Positions 8,904 to 17,707 of a DNA stretch of 64,000 bases are shown in pieces. The stretch's first letter is position 1. Each line of letters starts with the position of its first letter. The DNA lies in contig DAHUZK010000074.1 of assembly GCA_027306605.1 (NCBI GenBank), forward strand, positions 1 to 64,000, given 5' to 3'. The stretch is from Acidimicrobiaceae bacterium (GTDB taxonomy: Bacteria > Actinomycetota > Acidimicrobiia > Acidimicrobiales > RAAP-2). The position numbers and the translations under genes are program-made. The notes under the pieces were generated by a model that was not told the origin of the DNA, searched no databases, and saw only the letters and a list, made by a program, of their open reading frames with translations.

Positions 8904-9347
8904 GTGCTGCGTGTTCCCCTGCACCAGCTGGACCCCGACCTGGCTCTGCCCGGTTATGCGCGGGACGGCGACGCCGGTGCCGATCTCATCGCCCGCTGCG
9001 ACGTCGTCCTGGCCCATGGCGGGGGACGGGCCGTGGTCCCGACCGGCGTGGCGGTGGCCATCCCCACCGGGTACGCCGGCCTGGTGCTGCCTCGCAGCGG
9101 GCTGGCCGCCCGGCACGGCATCACCTGCCTGAACGCCCCGGGCCTGGTCGACTCGGGATACCGGGGGGAGATCCAGGTCGTGCTGGTCAACCACGATCCC
9201 GTCCACGACTACCACGTGAGCCGGGGGGACCGCATCGCCCAGCTGGTGCTGATCTGGGCCGAGCGGGCGACCTTCGAGGCCGCGACCGCGGCGGGACTGG
9301 GCGAGACGCAGCGAGGCCAGGGCGGCTTCGGGCACACCGGGACCTGA
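8904..9347 (+). CDS. dut: dUTP diphosphatase
   Basis: This trimeric-type dUTPase of 147 residues hydrolyses dUTP to dUMP and pyrophosphate. Motif I 'RDGDAGADL', motif II/III 'PRSGLAARHGITCLNAPGLVDSGYRGEI', 'RGDRIAQLVL' and the C-terminal P-loop-like motif V 'RGQGGFGHTG' are all present. The track ORF begins at 8766. GTG 8904 gives the normal family N-terminus (VLRVPLHQLDPDLALPGYA) and sits 6 nt after a TATCCT box. The WS/DGAT gene starts 16 nt downstream, so the two are probably co-transcribed. Confidence 0.93.
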   Translation: MLRVPLHQLDPDLALPGYARDGDAGADLIARCDVVLAHGGGRAVVPTGVAVAIPTGYAGLVLPRSGLAARHGITCLNAPGLVDSGYRGEIQVVLVNHDPVHDYHVSRGDRIAQLVLIWAERATFEAATAAGLGETQRGQGGFGHTGT

Positions 9348-9363
9348 GGAGCCAAAGAGATCG

Positions 9364-10803
9364 ATGCAGCCACTCGTCGGCCTGGACGCCGCCTTCCTGT
9401 CGCTCGAGACGCCGACGACGCCCATGCACGTGGGCGTGGCGTTGCTGCTGGACCCGCCCGAAGGCACTCGGTCCCTCTTCTCGTCCTCGACCCGGTACGC
9501 GCAGATCCGCCGCATCATCGAGCAGCGGCTCCATCTCATCGCGCCCCTCCGCCAACGGGCGCTGCGGGTGCCTCTGGGTCTGCACCACCCGGTCTGGGTG
9601 GACGACCCGGACTTCGATCTCGACGACCATCTCACCCGGGCCAGCCTGCCGTCACCCGGCCGGCGGCCCGAGCTCGACGCCTACGTGGCCTCCATCATGA
9701 GCCGGCCGCTCGATCCGGACCGGCCCTTGTGGGAGATGCACGTGGTGGAGGGACTCGAGGACGACCGTATCGCCCTGGTCGCCAAGGTGCACCACGCCGT
9801 CCTCGACGGGGTGGGTGGCGCTTCGGTGCTGGCGGCCTTCCTCGACGTCACACCGCGCAGCCGCGTCGTCGGTCTGCCGCCCGAGTGGGATCCCGCACCG
9901 CTACCGTCGCAGGCGCAGCTGCTGCGCCACGCAGCCACGTCGCTGGCGCGCCAACCGGGTGAGACCCTCAGCACGCTCCAGGCGGGCGTCGAGACAGTGG
10001 CCGACCTCGGCCTGCACAACCGCGAGTTGAGCGGGAGGGGAGAGCGGCCGCCACCCGCGTTCTTCGCGGCACCGCGCACCTCGTTCAACGGCGCCGTATC
10101 GAACCGCAAGCGCTACGCGACGGTCTCGGTGCCACTCGAGGACGTCAAGCTGGTCAGGCGCGTGTTCGAGGCCACCGTCAACGACGTGATCCTCGCCATC
10201 GTCTCGGGCGGTCTGCGCCGCTTGCTCGAGGACCGTGGCGAGGAGGTCGAGCGCTCACTCGTCGCCATGGTGCCGGTCTCCACCCGCAGCGAGGAGCAGG
10301 CGGACGGATTGGGGAACCAGATCTCGGGGATGCTGGTCTCCCTGGCGAGCGACATCGACGATCCGGTCCAGCGGCTCGATGCGATCTCGGAGTCGGCTGG
10401 GGTGGCCAAGGAACAGGAGAAGCTCCATCGCGGGCGCCTGCTCGGTGACCTGGCCCAGATCGCCGTGCCCGCCGTGGTCTCACGCATGGCGCGCGCCGTG
10501 GCCGGTGCCCGGTTGTTCGACAAGGTGCGGCCACCATTCAACGTGACGGTGTCGAGCGTGCGCGTACCCGATGTGGCGCTCTTCTGCGCCGGCAGCCGCG
10601 TGGTTGCCATGTACCCGGTGGGTCCGATGGCCGAGGGCATCGGCGTGAACGTGACGTCGTTCTCGTATCTCGATCGCGTGCACTTCGGACTCCTGGCCTG
10701 CCGGCGGCTCATCCCAGAACTCGACGAGCTGGCGACGCACTTCGACGACGCGCTGGGCGAGCTGGTGGCGTGCGCACTCGACGCGGAGGGCGCCATCGCC
10801 TGA
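9364..10803 (+). CDS. Wax ester synthase/diacylglycerol acyltransferase (WS/DGAT)
   Basis: This 479-residue bifunctional acyltransferase makes wax esters or triacylglycerol from acyl-CoA. The active-site motif HHAVLDG is at about residue 142. The N-terminal 'LDAAFLSLETPTTPMHVG' and the C-terminal 'PFNVTVSSVRVP' and 'GVNVTSFSYLDRVHFGLLACR' segments are typical of the family. Length is normal. It follows dut by 16 nt. It may use acyl-CoA made by ligases such as the one at 6428-8227, but no direct link is shown. A large bipartite hairpin lies just after its stop. Confidence 0.92.
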   Translation: MQPLVGLDAAFLSLETPTTPMHVGVALLLDPPEGTRSLFSSSTRYAQIRRIIEQRLHLIAPLRQRALRVPLGLHHPVWVDDPDFDLDDHLTRASLPSPGRRPELDAYVASIMSRPLDPDRPLWEMHVVEGLEDDRIALVAKVHHAVLDGVGGASVLAAFLDVTPRSRVVGLPPEWDPAPLPSQAQLLRHAATSLARQPGETLSTLQAGVETVADLGLHNRELSGRGERPPPAFFAAPRTSFNGAVSNRKRYATVSVPLEDVKLVRRVFEATVNDVILAIVSGGLRRLLEDRGEEVERSLVAMVPVSTRSEEQADGLGNQISGMLVSLASDIDDPVQRLDAISESAGVAKEQEKLHRGRLLGDLAQIAVPAVVSRMARAVAGARLFDKVRPPFNVTVSSVRVPDVALFCAGSRVVAMYPVGPMAEGIGVNVTSFSYLDRVHFGLLACRRLIPELDELATHFDDALGELVACALDAEGAIA

Positions 10804-10810
10804 CCGAGAG

Positions 10811-10855
10811 GCGGGCGGCGGGGCCGAGTGGCGGAGCTCGGCCCTCACCGCCCGC
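10811..10855. terminator. Bipartite hairpin between convergent genes
   Basis: GCGGGCGG pairs with CCGCCCGC as an outer 8-bp stem, and GGGCCGAG pairs with CTCGGCCC as an inner 8-bp stem. There is no U-tract, as is common for actinobacterial terminators. It could serve both the WS/DGAT gene and the convergent small secreted-protein gene. Confidence 0.55.
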
Positions 10856-10912
10856 GCTGCTTCGGGTGGCCGTTGGGATCGGCGGCGGCCGGCTAGCGAC
10901 CGAGATGTCCAA

Positions 10913-11278
10913 CTAGAAGACGCTGCTGGCGGTGGCGGCGCTGCTCGACGGGGCCCCAGCTCCCGATGGCGGCACGTGGGCTCCGGGCCCGGCGTTGGAG
11001 CCGCTCCCCATGTTCGGGCAGTTGTGCGTCCCTCCCGAGGGCGCGTTGGTGTTGCCGCTCGAGCCCGAGGACGGGGACGTCGTGGACGAGCCGGACGAGC
11101 CGTTCGGGCTGGAGCTGGAGCTGGCGTTCGAGCTCGAGGCCGCATTGCTCGAGGTGGCGGCTGTGCCGGACGCCGTGGCGTTGCTGGAGGTGGCCGCATC
11201 GGCGACGAGCGCGCCGCCGGCCACGAGGCCGGAGGTGAGCGCGCCGGCGGCGAGCACAGTGCGGAGGCGGATCTTCAT
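10913..11278 (-). CDS. Small secreted Ser/Asn/Ala/Gly-rich protein
   Basis: This 121-residue protein has a clear signal peptide (MKIRLRTVLAAGALTSGLVAGGALVADA). The mature part is a low-complexity Ser-Asn-Ala-Gly-Thr region ('SSNAASSSNASSSSSPNGSSGSST') with 'GGTHNCPNMGSG' in the middle. No enzymatic domain is visible. It is probably an exported, intrinsically disordered surface or matrix protein. ATG 11278 is preferred over upstream starts in the 203-codon ORF because it begins the signal peptide directly. I do not recognise the family. Confidence 0.6.
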   Translation of the reverse strand: MKIRLRTVLAAGALTSGLVAGGALVADAATSSNATASGTAATSSNAASSSNASSSSSPNGSSGSSTTSPSSGSSGNTNAPSGGTHNCPNMGSGSNAGPGAHVPPSGAGAPSSSAATASSVF

Positions 11279-11462
11279 CAGGATTCCCTTTCGTCGTCTT
11301 GGTCGTCTGTCCCCGGTCCATTCGGACCAGCATGCGCAGGATGCGCCCCCGACCTTGAGGCCAGCGCAGAACGGCGTGAGGCAGTCGTCCGAGTTTCCTG
11401 ACGATCGCGTGACGTCTCTCAGGAACGACGGGACCCGGAGGGACAGGGTGCGCGTCCGTGGC

Positions 11463-12251
11463 TCAGCGCTTGCGGGCTCGCCAGCAGTAAGAGCGCATGG
11501 GTACATCGACCACCTCGCTGCCACTGAAGCGCGTCTCGGTCTCGAGGTACCGGGTCATGGTGTCGAGATGCCGGCGACGGGCGGCGTCGTCCATGGTGAT
11601 GACCGCACTGTAGGTGGTGGCGAGAGCAACGAGGTCCTCTTTGGACATGGGCCGGGTCCAGCGGAAGAGCTCAGTTTCCGGCTCGTCGAAGGGACTCGGG
11701 CCCGCGGCCTCGACATCGACGACATGCCGGTGCCGCCGGCGCGCGTCGAGGCTCACCCGTTGCTCGGGACGGAGCTCGGTCCCACCCGCCCACAACGTGC
11801 GCATCCAGTCGACGGTACGGTCCGGGCCGCTCCAGGCCAGGGCGAAGCGGCCGCCGGGTCGCAAGACCCGGGCCACCTCGGGGACGGCCCGCCGCTCGTC
11901 CACCCAGTGCCAGGCCGACTGGGCGACGACCAGATCGAAAGAGGAGTCCTCCGCGGGGAGTGCCTCAGCGGTGCCGGCCGTGATCGCGAGACGCGCCCCG
12001 CCGGCGTCAGCTCCGGCGAGGAGGGCGCGCATTCTCTCGTCGGGTTCCACTGCGGTCACGTGCGCCACGCGCTCGACCAGTAACCGGGTGAGGATCCCCG
12101 TTCCGGCCCCGAACTCGAGCGCGCGCGCGGCGTCGTCGGGAACCAGGAAGTCGACTGCCTCCGCGGAGGGGCGGGGGCGAAGCCGGTCGTACTCCGCGGC
12201 AACGGCGCCGAAGGATCGGCTCAGGACGGCGGTGGTCGCGTCTTGGCGCAC
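11463..12251 (-). CDS. Class I SAM-dependent methyltransferase
   Basis: This 262-residue methyltransferase has the SAM-binding motif I 'ALEFGAGTGILTRLL', acidic motif II 'VTAVEPDERM', and 'FDLVVAQSAWHWVD' followed by 'VPEVARVLRPGGRFALAWSG'. The HW segment is frequent in the ubiE/Coq5-like and methyltransferase-11 groups. The substrate is unknown. GTG 12251 is supported by TAGATT 7 nt upstream on the minus strand, a leaderless layout. No operon partner is evident. Confidence 0.85.
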   Translation of the reverse strand: MRQDATTAVLSRSFGAVAAEYDRLRPRPSAEAVDFLVPDDAARALEFGAGTGILTRLLVERVAHVTAVEPDERMRALLAGADAGGARLAITAGTAEALPAEDSSFDLVVAQSAWHWVDERRAVPEVARVLRPGGRFALAWSGPDRTVDWMRTLWAGGTELRPEQRVSLDARRRHRHVVDVEAAGPSPFDEPETELFRWTRPMSKEDLVALATTYSAVITMDDAARRRHLDTMTRYLETETRFSGSEVVDVPMRSYCWRARKR

Positions 12252-12258
12252 CAGGGCA

Positions 12259-12264
12259 AATCTA
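12259..12264 (-). promoter_or_regulatory. -10 box for methyltransferase (leaderless arrangement)
   Basis: The minus strand reads TAGATT, 7 nt, then the GTG start. No Shine-Dalgarno sequence is present. Confidence 0.45.
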
Positions 12265-12368
12265 CCGACGAGGGGCCGCCGGGCGCGGCCGCCCGGCGTG
12301 GCCCTCGACTCGACGCCATCGCTGGCCAGCGAGCACGGTGGCCAGCGGTCCGCTGATCCTCGGCGCGC

Positions 12369-12374
12369 TAAAGT
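12369..12374 (+). promoter_or_regulatory. -10 box for tRNA-Gly
   Basis: TAAAGT lies 11 nt before the first base of the tRNA, which is suitable for a short 5' leader. The -35 region is weak. Confidence 0.35.
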
Positions 12375-12385
12375 GGTGGTTCAAC

Positions 12386-12460
12386 GCGGAAGTGGCGCAG
12401 CGGTAGCGCATCACCTTGCCAAGGTGAGGGTCGCGGGTTCGAATCCCGTCTTCCGCTCCA
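12386..12460 (+). tRNA. tRNA-Gly (GCC anticodon), CCA encoded
   Basis: The acceptor arm GCGGAAG pairs with CTTCCGC, followed by discriminator T and an encoded CCA. The D arm GCGC/GCGC, anticodon stem TCACC/GGTGA with loop TTGCCAA (anticodon GCC), and T arm GCGGG-TTCGAAT-CCCGT are all present. The frameshifted integrase ends 112 bp downstream, so its 3' end is the probable attachment site of an element. Confidence 0.95.
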
Positions 12461-12463
12461 GGT

Positions 12464-12487
12464 CAGCGGCTCCTTTTGGGGCCGCTG
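12464..12487 (+). terminator. Hairpin terminator after tRNA-Gly
   Basis: CAGCGGCTCC and GGGGCCGCTG form a 10-bp stem with one G-T pair and a TTTT loop. A TTTT run follows a few bases later. Confidence 0.5.
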
Positions 12488-12572
12488 CGTCGCGTTTTGG
12501 GGGCTCCATGTCGCGTCCATCGCGCGGGCGCGCGCGATGGAGCGCCGATTTCGGGGCCGAAATGCGTGCTCG

Positions 12573-13455
12573 TCAGCGGTCGTCAGCGGGTCCGCCCGAG
12601 CGGCGAAAGGGGCGCACATCAGCCAGCCGGGCGAGCTCCGAGAGCGCCTCGGCGATGGCCCGATCGCGATCCGCCGTGGCGTGTTGGTACAGCAGCGTCG
12701 CCCTCGGGTTGGCGTGCCCCATGCGTGCCATGAGCTCCTTGGTCGACGCCCCGGTGGCCGCGGCCAAGGTGTTGCCGGTGTGGCGCAGGTCGTGGAAGTG
12801 GAGGTGCTCGACTCCCACCGCTGTGCGCGCCGTGCGCCAGTGGCGGGAGAACGTCTTGCGGTACAGCACGACCCCGCCCGGTCCGCTGAACAGCGGAGCG
12901 TCGGCTTTTGCTCCGACGTGGTCGCGCAAGTGACCCTCGAGCTCGGGCACCACGTGGGGAGGGATCGTCACCTTCCGTCTTCCGGCGGCGCTCTTCGGGG
13001 GACCGACGACGACGGTCCCGTCGGTGCGTTCGTAGGTCGAGCCCACCACCTCGACGGTGCCGTGGAGCACGTCGATCCGTCGGCGGGTGAGAGCGAGCAG
13101 CTCGCCCAGGCGCAAGCCGCACCAGGCCCCGAGGACCACCATGGCCCGATTAGGAAGGATGCATCGCTTCGACCAGTGCGTCGACCTCGGCGATGGTGGC
13201 GACCGGGCGCTCCGTAGATTCGCCGCTCGCCGCACCGCGCACGACACAAGGATTCCGCCACACGATCTCGTCCTCGACCGCCGTGGCGAAGATGGCATGG
13301 AGCACTCGGTAGATCCTGGCCGTGGTGGCCGGTGCCAACCGGGTCCCGAGCTCGGCGTTCCACGCGCGCGCCTCGGACGGCGTCACCTTGCCCATGGCTC
13401 GCCGCCTCTGATCGGACCACGTGAGCGTCGAGAACTCGATCGTGAATCCACGGCT
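12573..13455 (-). pseudogene. Frameshifted tyrosine recombinase (integrase)
   Basis: Two frames together encode a phage-type integrase. The upstream frame gives the core-binding domain 'TPSEARAWNAELGTRLAPATTARIYRVLHAIFATAVEDEIVWRNPC' and stops at 'EAMHPS'. The downstream frame continues with 'NRAMVVLGAWCGLRLGELLALTRRRID' and the catalytic domain: Arg in GLRLGE, HxxR in 'HDLRHTGNT', His in MGHA, Tyr in 'LLYQHAT'. One extra base near 13152 explains the shift. The first ~60 residues normally expected before the core-binding domain are not visible. Its 3' end lies next to tRNA-Gly, the usual integration site type. Probably the relic of an integrative element. Confidence 0.8.
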
Positions 13456-13638
13456 TCGACCGACTCGGGAGCGAGGACGAGGCGGGGTCCGGCAGCGTCA
13501 CCGAACGGCTGGACCGTCTCGGGAAGGCGGTCTTCGACCAGTCTGCATGAGAGGTTTACAGGGGTGCCGGGGTGTCCCGTAACGCCGGCCCGAGGTGCCA
13601 CCGTTCGGCCCTGGGGGCACCCCCTGATCTCACTGAGT

Positions 13639-13668
13639 ATACAATGAAATTACTATCTCATACAATGA
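13639..13668 (+). promoter_or_regulatory. Direct-repeat operator/promoter of the VapBC pair
   Basis: ATACAATGA occurs twice (13639-13647 and 13660-13668), exactly 21 bp apart, which is two helical turns. It sits in an AT-rich island. The second copy contains TACAAT, a good -10 box about 17 nt before the antitoxin start. This fits autoregulation by the AbrB-type antitoxin. Confidence 0.5.
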
Positions 13669-13683
13669 TCAGAGGGTGCCCAG

Positions 13684-13929
13684 ATGACGACCAACTACGT
13701 GATGAAGGTTTCCTCCAACGGTCAGGTATCGATCCCGGCCGAGGCGCGGGCACGGTGGAACGTCGAGAAGGTGGTCATGGTCGACCTCGGGGACCGTGTG
13801 GTCGTGCGGCCGCTGCCGGATAAGCCCGTTGGGGCTCTCAAGGGCAAATACCGCCGCCGCGGGGCGAACAGCGATCGCATGCGCCGCCAGTCGAGGATCG
13901 AGGAAGCTGCTCGCGAACGCCGTCGATGA
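13684..13929 (+). CDS. vapB: AbrB/MazE-fold antitoxin (VapB-type)
   Basis: This 81-residue protein has an N-terminal SpoVT-AbrB DNA-binding hairpin ('YVMKVSSNGQVSIPAEARARWNVEKVVMVDLGDRVVVRPLP') and a basic C-terminal tail that would wrap the toxin. It represses its own operon in known systems and neutralises the PIN toxin encoded next. Its TGA overlaps the toxin ATG by 4 nt (ATGA). The ATACAATGA direct repeats upstream are a candidate operator. The pair sits beside the integrase relic, consistent with element cargo. Confidence 0.85.
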   Translation: MTTNYVMKVSSNGQVSIPAEARARWNVEKVVMVDLGDRVVVRPLPDKPVGALKGKYRRRGANSDRMRRQSRIEEAARERRR

Positions 13930-14360
13930 TCGTTCTCGACTCCTTCGCCGTTCTCGCTCTGCTCCGCGATGAGCCTGCAGCCGCCCAGGTCCAGCGGCTC
14001 ATCGAGGACGATGAGGAGGCGGCGCTCACGGTTCTCGGTGTCGCCGAAGTCGTCGATTGTCTGGTGCGATTGATCGGAGCCGATGAAGACTCCGCCGTCC
14101 TCGACTTGGCGCAGCTCGGCCTGGCCTCGCCTTCCCCAGTCAAGGTTGGGTTGGCGCTACAGGCCGGACTTCTTCGAGCCCGGTACTACCACCGCAGAAC
14201 CCGAGCCGTGAGTCTCGCCGACTGTGTTGCAGCCGAAACGGCACGGCCATCCGGCGATCGGCTCGCTACTGCCGACCCACATCTGCTCGATATGTGCCAC
14301 GAGGAAGGCATCTCGTTCATTGCGTTACCGGATAGCACCGGATGCACGTGGTCGTCCTGA
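13926..14360 (+). CDS. vapC: PIN-domain toxin (VapC-type ribonuclease)
   Basis: This 144-residue PIN-domain endoribonuclease is the toxin partner of the preceding antitoxin. The acidic metal-binding residues are visible: 'MIVLDSFAVLALL' (Asp5), 'GVAEVVDCL' (Glu), 'SLADCVAAETA' (Asp) and 'LATADPHLLDM' (Asp). Length is normal. The target RNA is unknown; VapC proteins usually cleave tRNA or rRNA. Start is by 4-nt overlap with the antitoxin. Confidence 0.85.
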   Translation: MIVLDSFAVLALLRDEPAAAQVQRLIEDDEEAALTVLGVAEVVDCLVRLIGADEDSAVLDLAQLGLASPSPVKVGLALQAGLLRARYYHRRTRAVSLADCVAAETARPSGDRLATADPHLLDMCHEEGISFIALPDSTGCTWSS

Positions 14361-14383
14361 ACACCGGGTAGAGGGCCAGCCCT

Positions 14384-14389
14384 TACCCT
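14384..14389 (+). promoter_or_regulatory. -10 box for serine hydrolase gene (leaderless arrangement)
   Basis: TACCCT is followed by 7 nt and GTG 14397. This supports the GTG start over the internal ATG 14430. Confidence 0.45.
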
Positions 14390-14396
14390 CTATGAC

Positions 14397-15335
14397 GTGG
14401 GTTCAGCGTCTCGGTCTGACGGCGAGCTGATGACGGCAGTTCAGGCCCTCGGTGACAAGGGCTTGGCAGTTGAGGGTGTCCACGTATGCGCACACAACCG
14501 GCCGCCAATCGAATACCACTGGGTAGCCGACGTGCGCCGCGACATCTTCTCGGCCTCAAAGACGTTCACCGCCGTGGCCATCGGTATCGCTGAGGGTGAG
14601 GGGCTACTTCATGTTGACGATGCGATCCTGTCTCACCTTGGTCACCTGACGTCTGCCCCGGCGAACGGTGTTGAGGCGATCACCATCCGGCACCTGCTCA
14701 CCATGACCTCCGGGATCGCCTACCGCTGGGAAGATCCGGACGCTGACCAGCCGGGGGATGCCGCAGTCGACATCCTGACGACACCGCTCGGTGCGGCGCC
14801 CGGGTCCGCCTTTGCCTATCGGGGCGCGAATACGTACCTGCTCAGCCGCATCATCCACACTTGCTCAGGCGAGGACTTGCGAGACTTCCTGTCTCCCCGC
14901 TTGTTCGCGCCGCTGGCCATCGGAAACCCGCAGTGGCTGCGATGCCCACTCGGGTACTCACTCGGTGCGGTTGGACTGCATTTGCGCACGGCCGAGGTCG
15001 CCAGACTCGGCCGCACCTTGCTCGATGGCGGCCGTTTCCTCGACAAGCAGTTGCTTCCGGCCAGCTTCGTGACGAGCATGACAGTCGACTGCGTGGCCAC
15101 CAACGGGCACGTCGCCACCGGCGCGACCGCACCCCACAAGGAGAATGCGCTCTACGGCCGCGGCGTCTGGTTGTGCCAACGGGACGACGCGTGGCGAATG
15201 GACGGCCTTTACGGGCAGTTCAGCGTGATCCTGCCCCGACATCGGGCGTGCGTGACCACGACTGCTCACTACAGAGGTCCCACCACTGACATTCTGGACG
15301 CCATCTGGTCGGATATCGTGCCAGCGCTGGACTGA
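14397..15335 (+). CDS. Serine hydrolase, beta-lactamase class C/PBP-like
   Basis: This 312-residue protein of the beta-lactamase/transpeptidase-like superfamily has the SxxK nucleophile motif 'SASKTF' at residues 52-55. 'YRGANTYLLSRII' is in the YxN position, and 'RMDGLYGQFSVILP' is near the C-terminal KTG-equivalent strand. No signal peptide is seen, so it is probably cytoplasmic. Related proteins are esterases, D-amino peptidases or inactive homologues; the substrate is not known. Codon use is less GC-biased than the first 12 kb. Start GTG 14397 is supported by a TACCCT box. Confidence 0.75.
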   Translation: MGSASRSDGELMTAVQALGDKGLAVEGVHVCAHNRPPIEYHWVADVRRDIFSASKTFTAVAIGIAEGEGLLHVDDAILSHLGHLTSAPANGVEAITIRHLLTMTSGIAYRWEDPDADQPGDAAVDILTTPLGAAPGSAFAYRGANTYLLSRIIHTCSGEDLRDFLSPRLFAPLAIGNPQWLRCPLGYSLGAVGLHLRTAEVARLGRTLLDGGRFLDKQLLPASFVTSMTVDCVATNGHVATGATAPHKENALYGRGVWLCQRDDAWRMDGLYGQFSVILPRHRACVTTTAHYRGPTTDILDAIWSDIVPALD

Positions 15336-15586
15336 GCGGCAGGGTGTCTTCGACCACGGAGCACACCGTCCCAGAACGCCTAATACGGGGTATGGGAGCT
15401 ACCGCCGCAGGTCGTACTCCGCATAGCGCCCATCACGGACGGATGGTCAGCTCATTCCCGGCCCGTCACGGGCTCGTACGTCGCAACGATCACACCTCGT
15501 CGATTAGATCGGCCACCATCAGCGACTGGAAGCTGACCACTGCCCATGATTGCCAGAACACCAGTGGTCTGCTCCTTGAGAGGCAC

Positions 15587-17263
15587 TCAAAGAGAGTCAC
15601 CGGCGCCGGCCATGCCCACGATGGGCTTGTTGAGGCGCAGGGCCCCGGTCGAGCCATAGAAGTGGGCGTCACCGTAGGAGAAGATCCCTCCGTCGGAGGC
15701 CACCAGCCGATAGCCCTGTCCCGTCATGCTCGAGGTCATCCCCACCACCGGGGCGTTGAGCGCCTTGCCCCCCATCGAGCCGTAGAAGCGGGCGTCGCCG
15801 AAGCTGAAGACCCCGCCGTCGGAGGCAACCAGCCAGTAACCCTGCCCGTCAGAAGTGGTGGCCATGCCCACGACGGGTCGGTTGAGCGTCAGGGCGCCGG
15901 TCGAGCCGTAGAAGCCGGCGTCGCCGAAGCTGAAGACCCCTCCGTCGGAGGCCACCAGCCAGTAGCCGTGCCCGTCGGGGGTGGCGGCCATGCCCACGAT
16001 CGGGGCATTGAGCACCGTCCCGCTCATCGAGCCGTAGAAGCCGGCATCGCCGAAGGCATAGACCGCACCATCAGCACCGACCTCCCAGTAGCCCTTGGCG
16101 TCAGGAGTAGCGGCGATGGCGACGATGCCACCGCCTCCGTGGCTCGCGGCATCCCCGTAGTTGGGGGCGTTGCCGAAGCCGTAGACGTTCCCGTCGCGCC
16201 CGGCCAGCCAATAGCCGCACGCGCTCGAGGCGATGCCCACGATGTCGTTGACGCTGACATGCTCGCCGGGCAGTGACCCGTGGTAGGACGCGCCCCCGAA
16301 GGCGAAGGCCCCGCCGTCTGAGGCCACCATCTGGTAGCCGCTGTGGGCACAGCCTGGCCCGGGCTGCTGGGGAGCCGCTTGGGTGGTCACGACAGGTGAA
16401 GCCCCAAGCGGCGCCACCGACCCAGCTCCTTGGCTCTGCGAGACGGCGAACGTGTCGCTGCTGGCGCTCGAGGGAGCTGTCGCGTCGGCGTAGGTGATGG
16501 TGCAGATCGCGTTCGCCGCCAGCGTGACGGCGCTCACCGCGACGGTGCGCCCGCTGACCCCAGCCCCCCCACATGTCGAGGTCACAGTGCCCGGCTGGCC
16601 CGTCGTCGTGGTCGGATTGGTCCATCCACCCGGGATGCTCAGGTCGAGCTGCCCGCTGCTCATGCCGAGGGCATCAGCGGTGTAGGCGAAGACCAGTGTG
16701 TTGGTGCTCGAGGCTGTCACGGTCGAGGGGCTGACGGCCATGGTGCCCGCACCGGACTCAGCATTTACGGACACGCTCGGGGACGTGCTCAGGGCCTGAG
16801 CGGTGTCAGACGAGGTCTGGCCCTGATAGGCAGCGAAGGTGTCAGTCCCGGCCGCCGCCGGTGCGGTTGCGTCGGCGTAGGTGATGGTGCAGGTCGCGTT
16901 CGCCGCCAACGTCACACCGGAGAGTTCTATGAGATTGCCGTTGGTAGAGATGCTCGTCCCACACGTGCGGGACACGTGACCCTGAGTCGCCGTGGTAGAC
17001 GGTGTGGTCCACCCAACAGGGACGTTGAGGACGAGCGGACCTGCACTCATCCCTGCCGAGGTGGCCGTGTAGGTGAAGACCAGCGTGTTGGCATTTGAGC
17101 CCTCGACCACCGAGGTCGGGGAGACGGTCATGGTGCCCAGCCCTGCAGTTGCGGCTGCCGCAAGAGGCGCGCCCGCCACAAGGGCCATACCGACGAGCGC
17201 GAGCCCGCCCACGGCAGCCCCGGCGTACCGCAGCCATTTCATACCCGCCCTAGAACGCAGCAT
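15587..17263 (-). CDS. Secreted protein: two Ig-like domains plus six GYW repeats
   Basis: This is a 558-residue exported protein. A signal peptide (residues about 8-38) precedes two homologous beta-rich domains, residues about 40-135 and 150-260. Both contain 'MxVSPS/TxVxxxSNTLVFxYTA' and end in 'LAANAxCTITYADATAP'. Residues about 308-558 are six 42-residue GYW units, the last four nearly regular ('GYWLVASDGGVFSFGDAGFYGSTG'). The stop codon lies in a 14-bp motif (TCTCTTTGAGTGCC) that recurs at 17452-17508. ATG 17263 or ATG 17242 could start it. Probably a surface or adhesive protein; no enzymatic domain. Confidence 0.75.
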   Translation of the reverse strand: MLRSRAGMKWLRYAGAAVGGLALVGMALVAGAPLAAAATAGLGTMTVSPTSVVEGSNANTLVFTYTATSAGMSAGPLVLNVPVGWTTPSTTATQGHVSRTCGTSISTNGNLIELSGVTLAANATCTITYADATAPAAAGTDTFAAYQGQTSSDTAQALSTSPSVSVNAESGAGTMAVSPSTVTASSTNTLVFAYTADALGMSSGQLDLSIPGGWTNPTTTTGQPGTVTSTCGGAGVSGRTVAVSAVTLAANAICTITYADATAPSSASSDTFAVSQSQGAGSVAPLGASPVVTTQAAPQQPGPGCAHSGYQMVASDGGAFAFGGASYHGSLPGEHVSVNDIVGIASSACGYWLAGRDGNVYGFGNAPNYGDAASHGGGGIVAIAATPDAKGYWEVGADGAVYAFGDAGFYGSMSGTVLNAPIVGMAATPDGHGYWLVASDGGVFSFGDAGFYGSTGALTLNRPVVGMATTSDGQGYWLVASDGGVFSFGDARFYGSMGGKALNAPVVGMTSSMTGQGYRLVASDGGIFSYGDAHFYGSTGALRLNKPIVGMAGAGDSL

Positions 17264-17707
17264 GTGTGTACTCCCGTCTCCGACCTAACTCTGAGCCCCG
17301 AAGGATCCGGACCGCACGTCCGGCATGGCGCACCGTGCCGAGATGCCCGGGCGCATCTTGGAGGTCGGCTCGTCGTACTGCTTGCTTTACGGCAATTCGG
17401 TGTCACAACCCCGGTTCCTGGGGAACCGTCGGCTGCACCAGACGCACATGGAGGCACTCAAAGAAACCCGCTCAAAGAGAGGCACTCAAAGAGAGGCACT
17501 CAAAGAGAGGGACTGCGGACGTTTCTGCGAGATCGCCGTGCAGCAACACGTCGAGTTGGGCCATCGAAGAGGCTCTGTCAGTGACCTGGAGGCGACGTAC
17601 TTGGGTGTGTCGTTGAGTGCAGAAGTGAACGGACTGTCGGGCTGCGAATTCCAGTGCGACAACAGCTGCTCGTACGTCCACCTCGTTCGCTCGGACACGA
17701 CCATTTG
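17264..17707. other. Gene-poor 444-bp gap with 14-bp repeats
   Basis: No convincing ORF is present. The 133-codon plus-strand ORF here lacks domain features. The only structure is the 14-bp repeat cluster at 17452-17508. The right part lies just downstream of the next repeat-protein gene. Confidence 0.6.
17452..17508. repeat. 14-bp repeat cluster GGCACTCAAAGAGA
   Basis: Two perfect tandem copies (17481-17508) follow two degenerate copies (17452-17464 and 17471-17480). One further copy at 15582-15595 contains the stop codon of the upstream repeat-protein gene. Confidence 0.75.

Noticed and set aside
10932-12083. 383-codon plus-strand ORF
   Set aside because: It is a shadow of the small secreted protein and the methyltransferase on the minus strand.
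17452-17508. Possible CRISPR array
   Set aside because: The units are directly adjacent with no unique spacers and no cas genes nearby; this is a simple tandem repeat. The same holds for the other short arrays.
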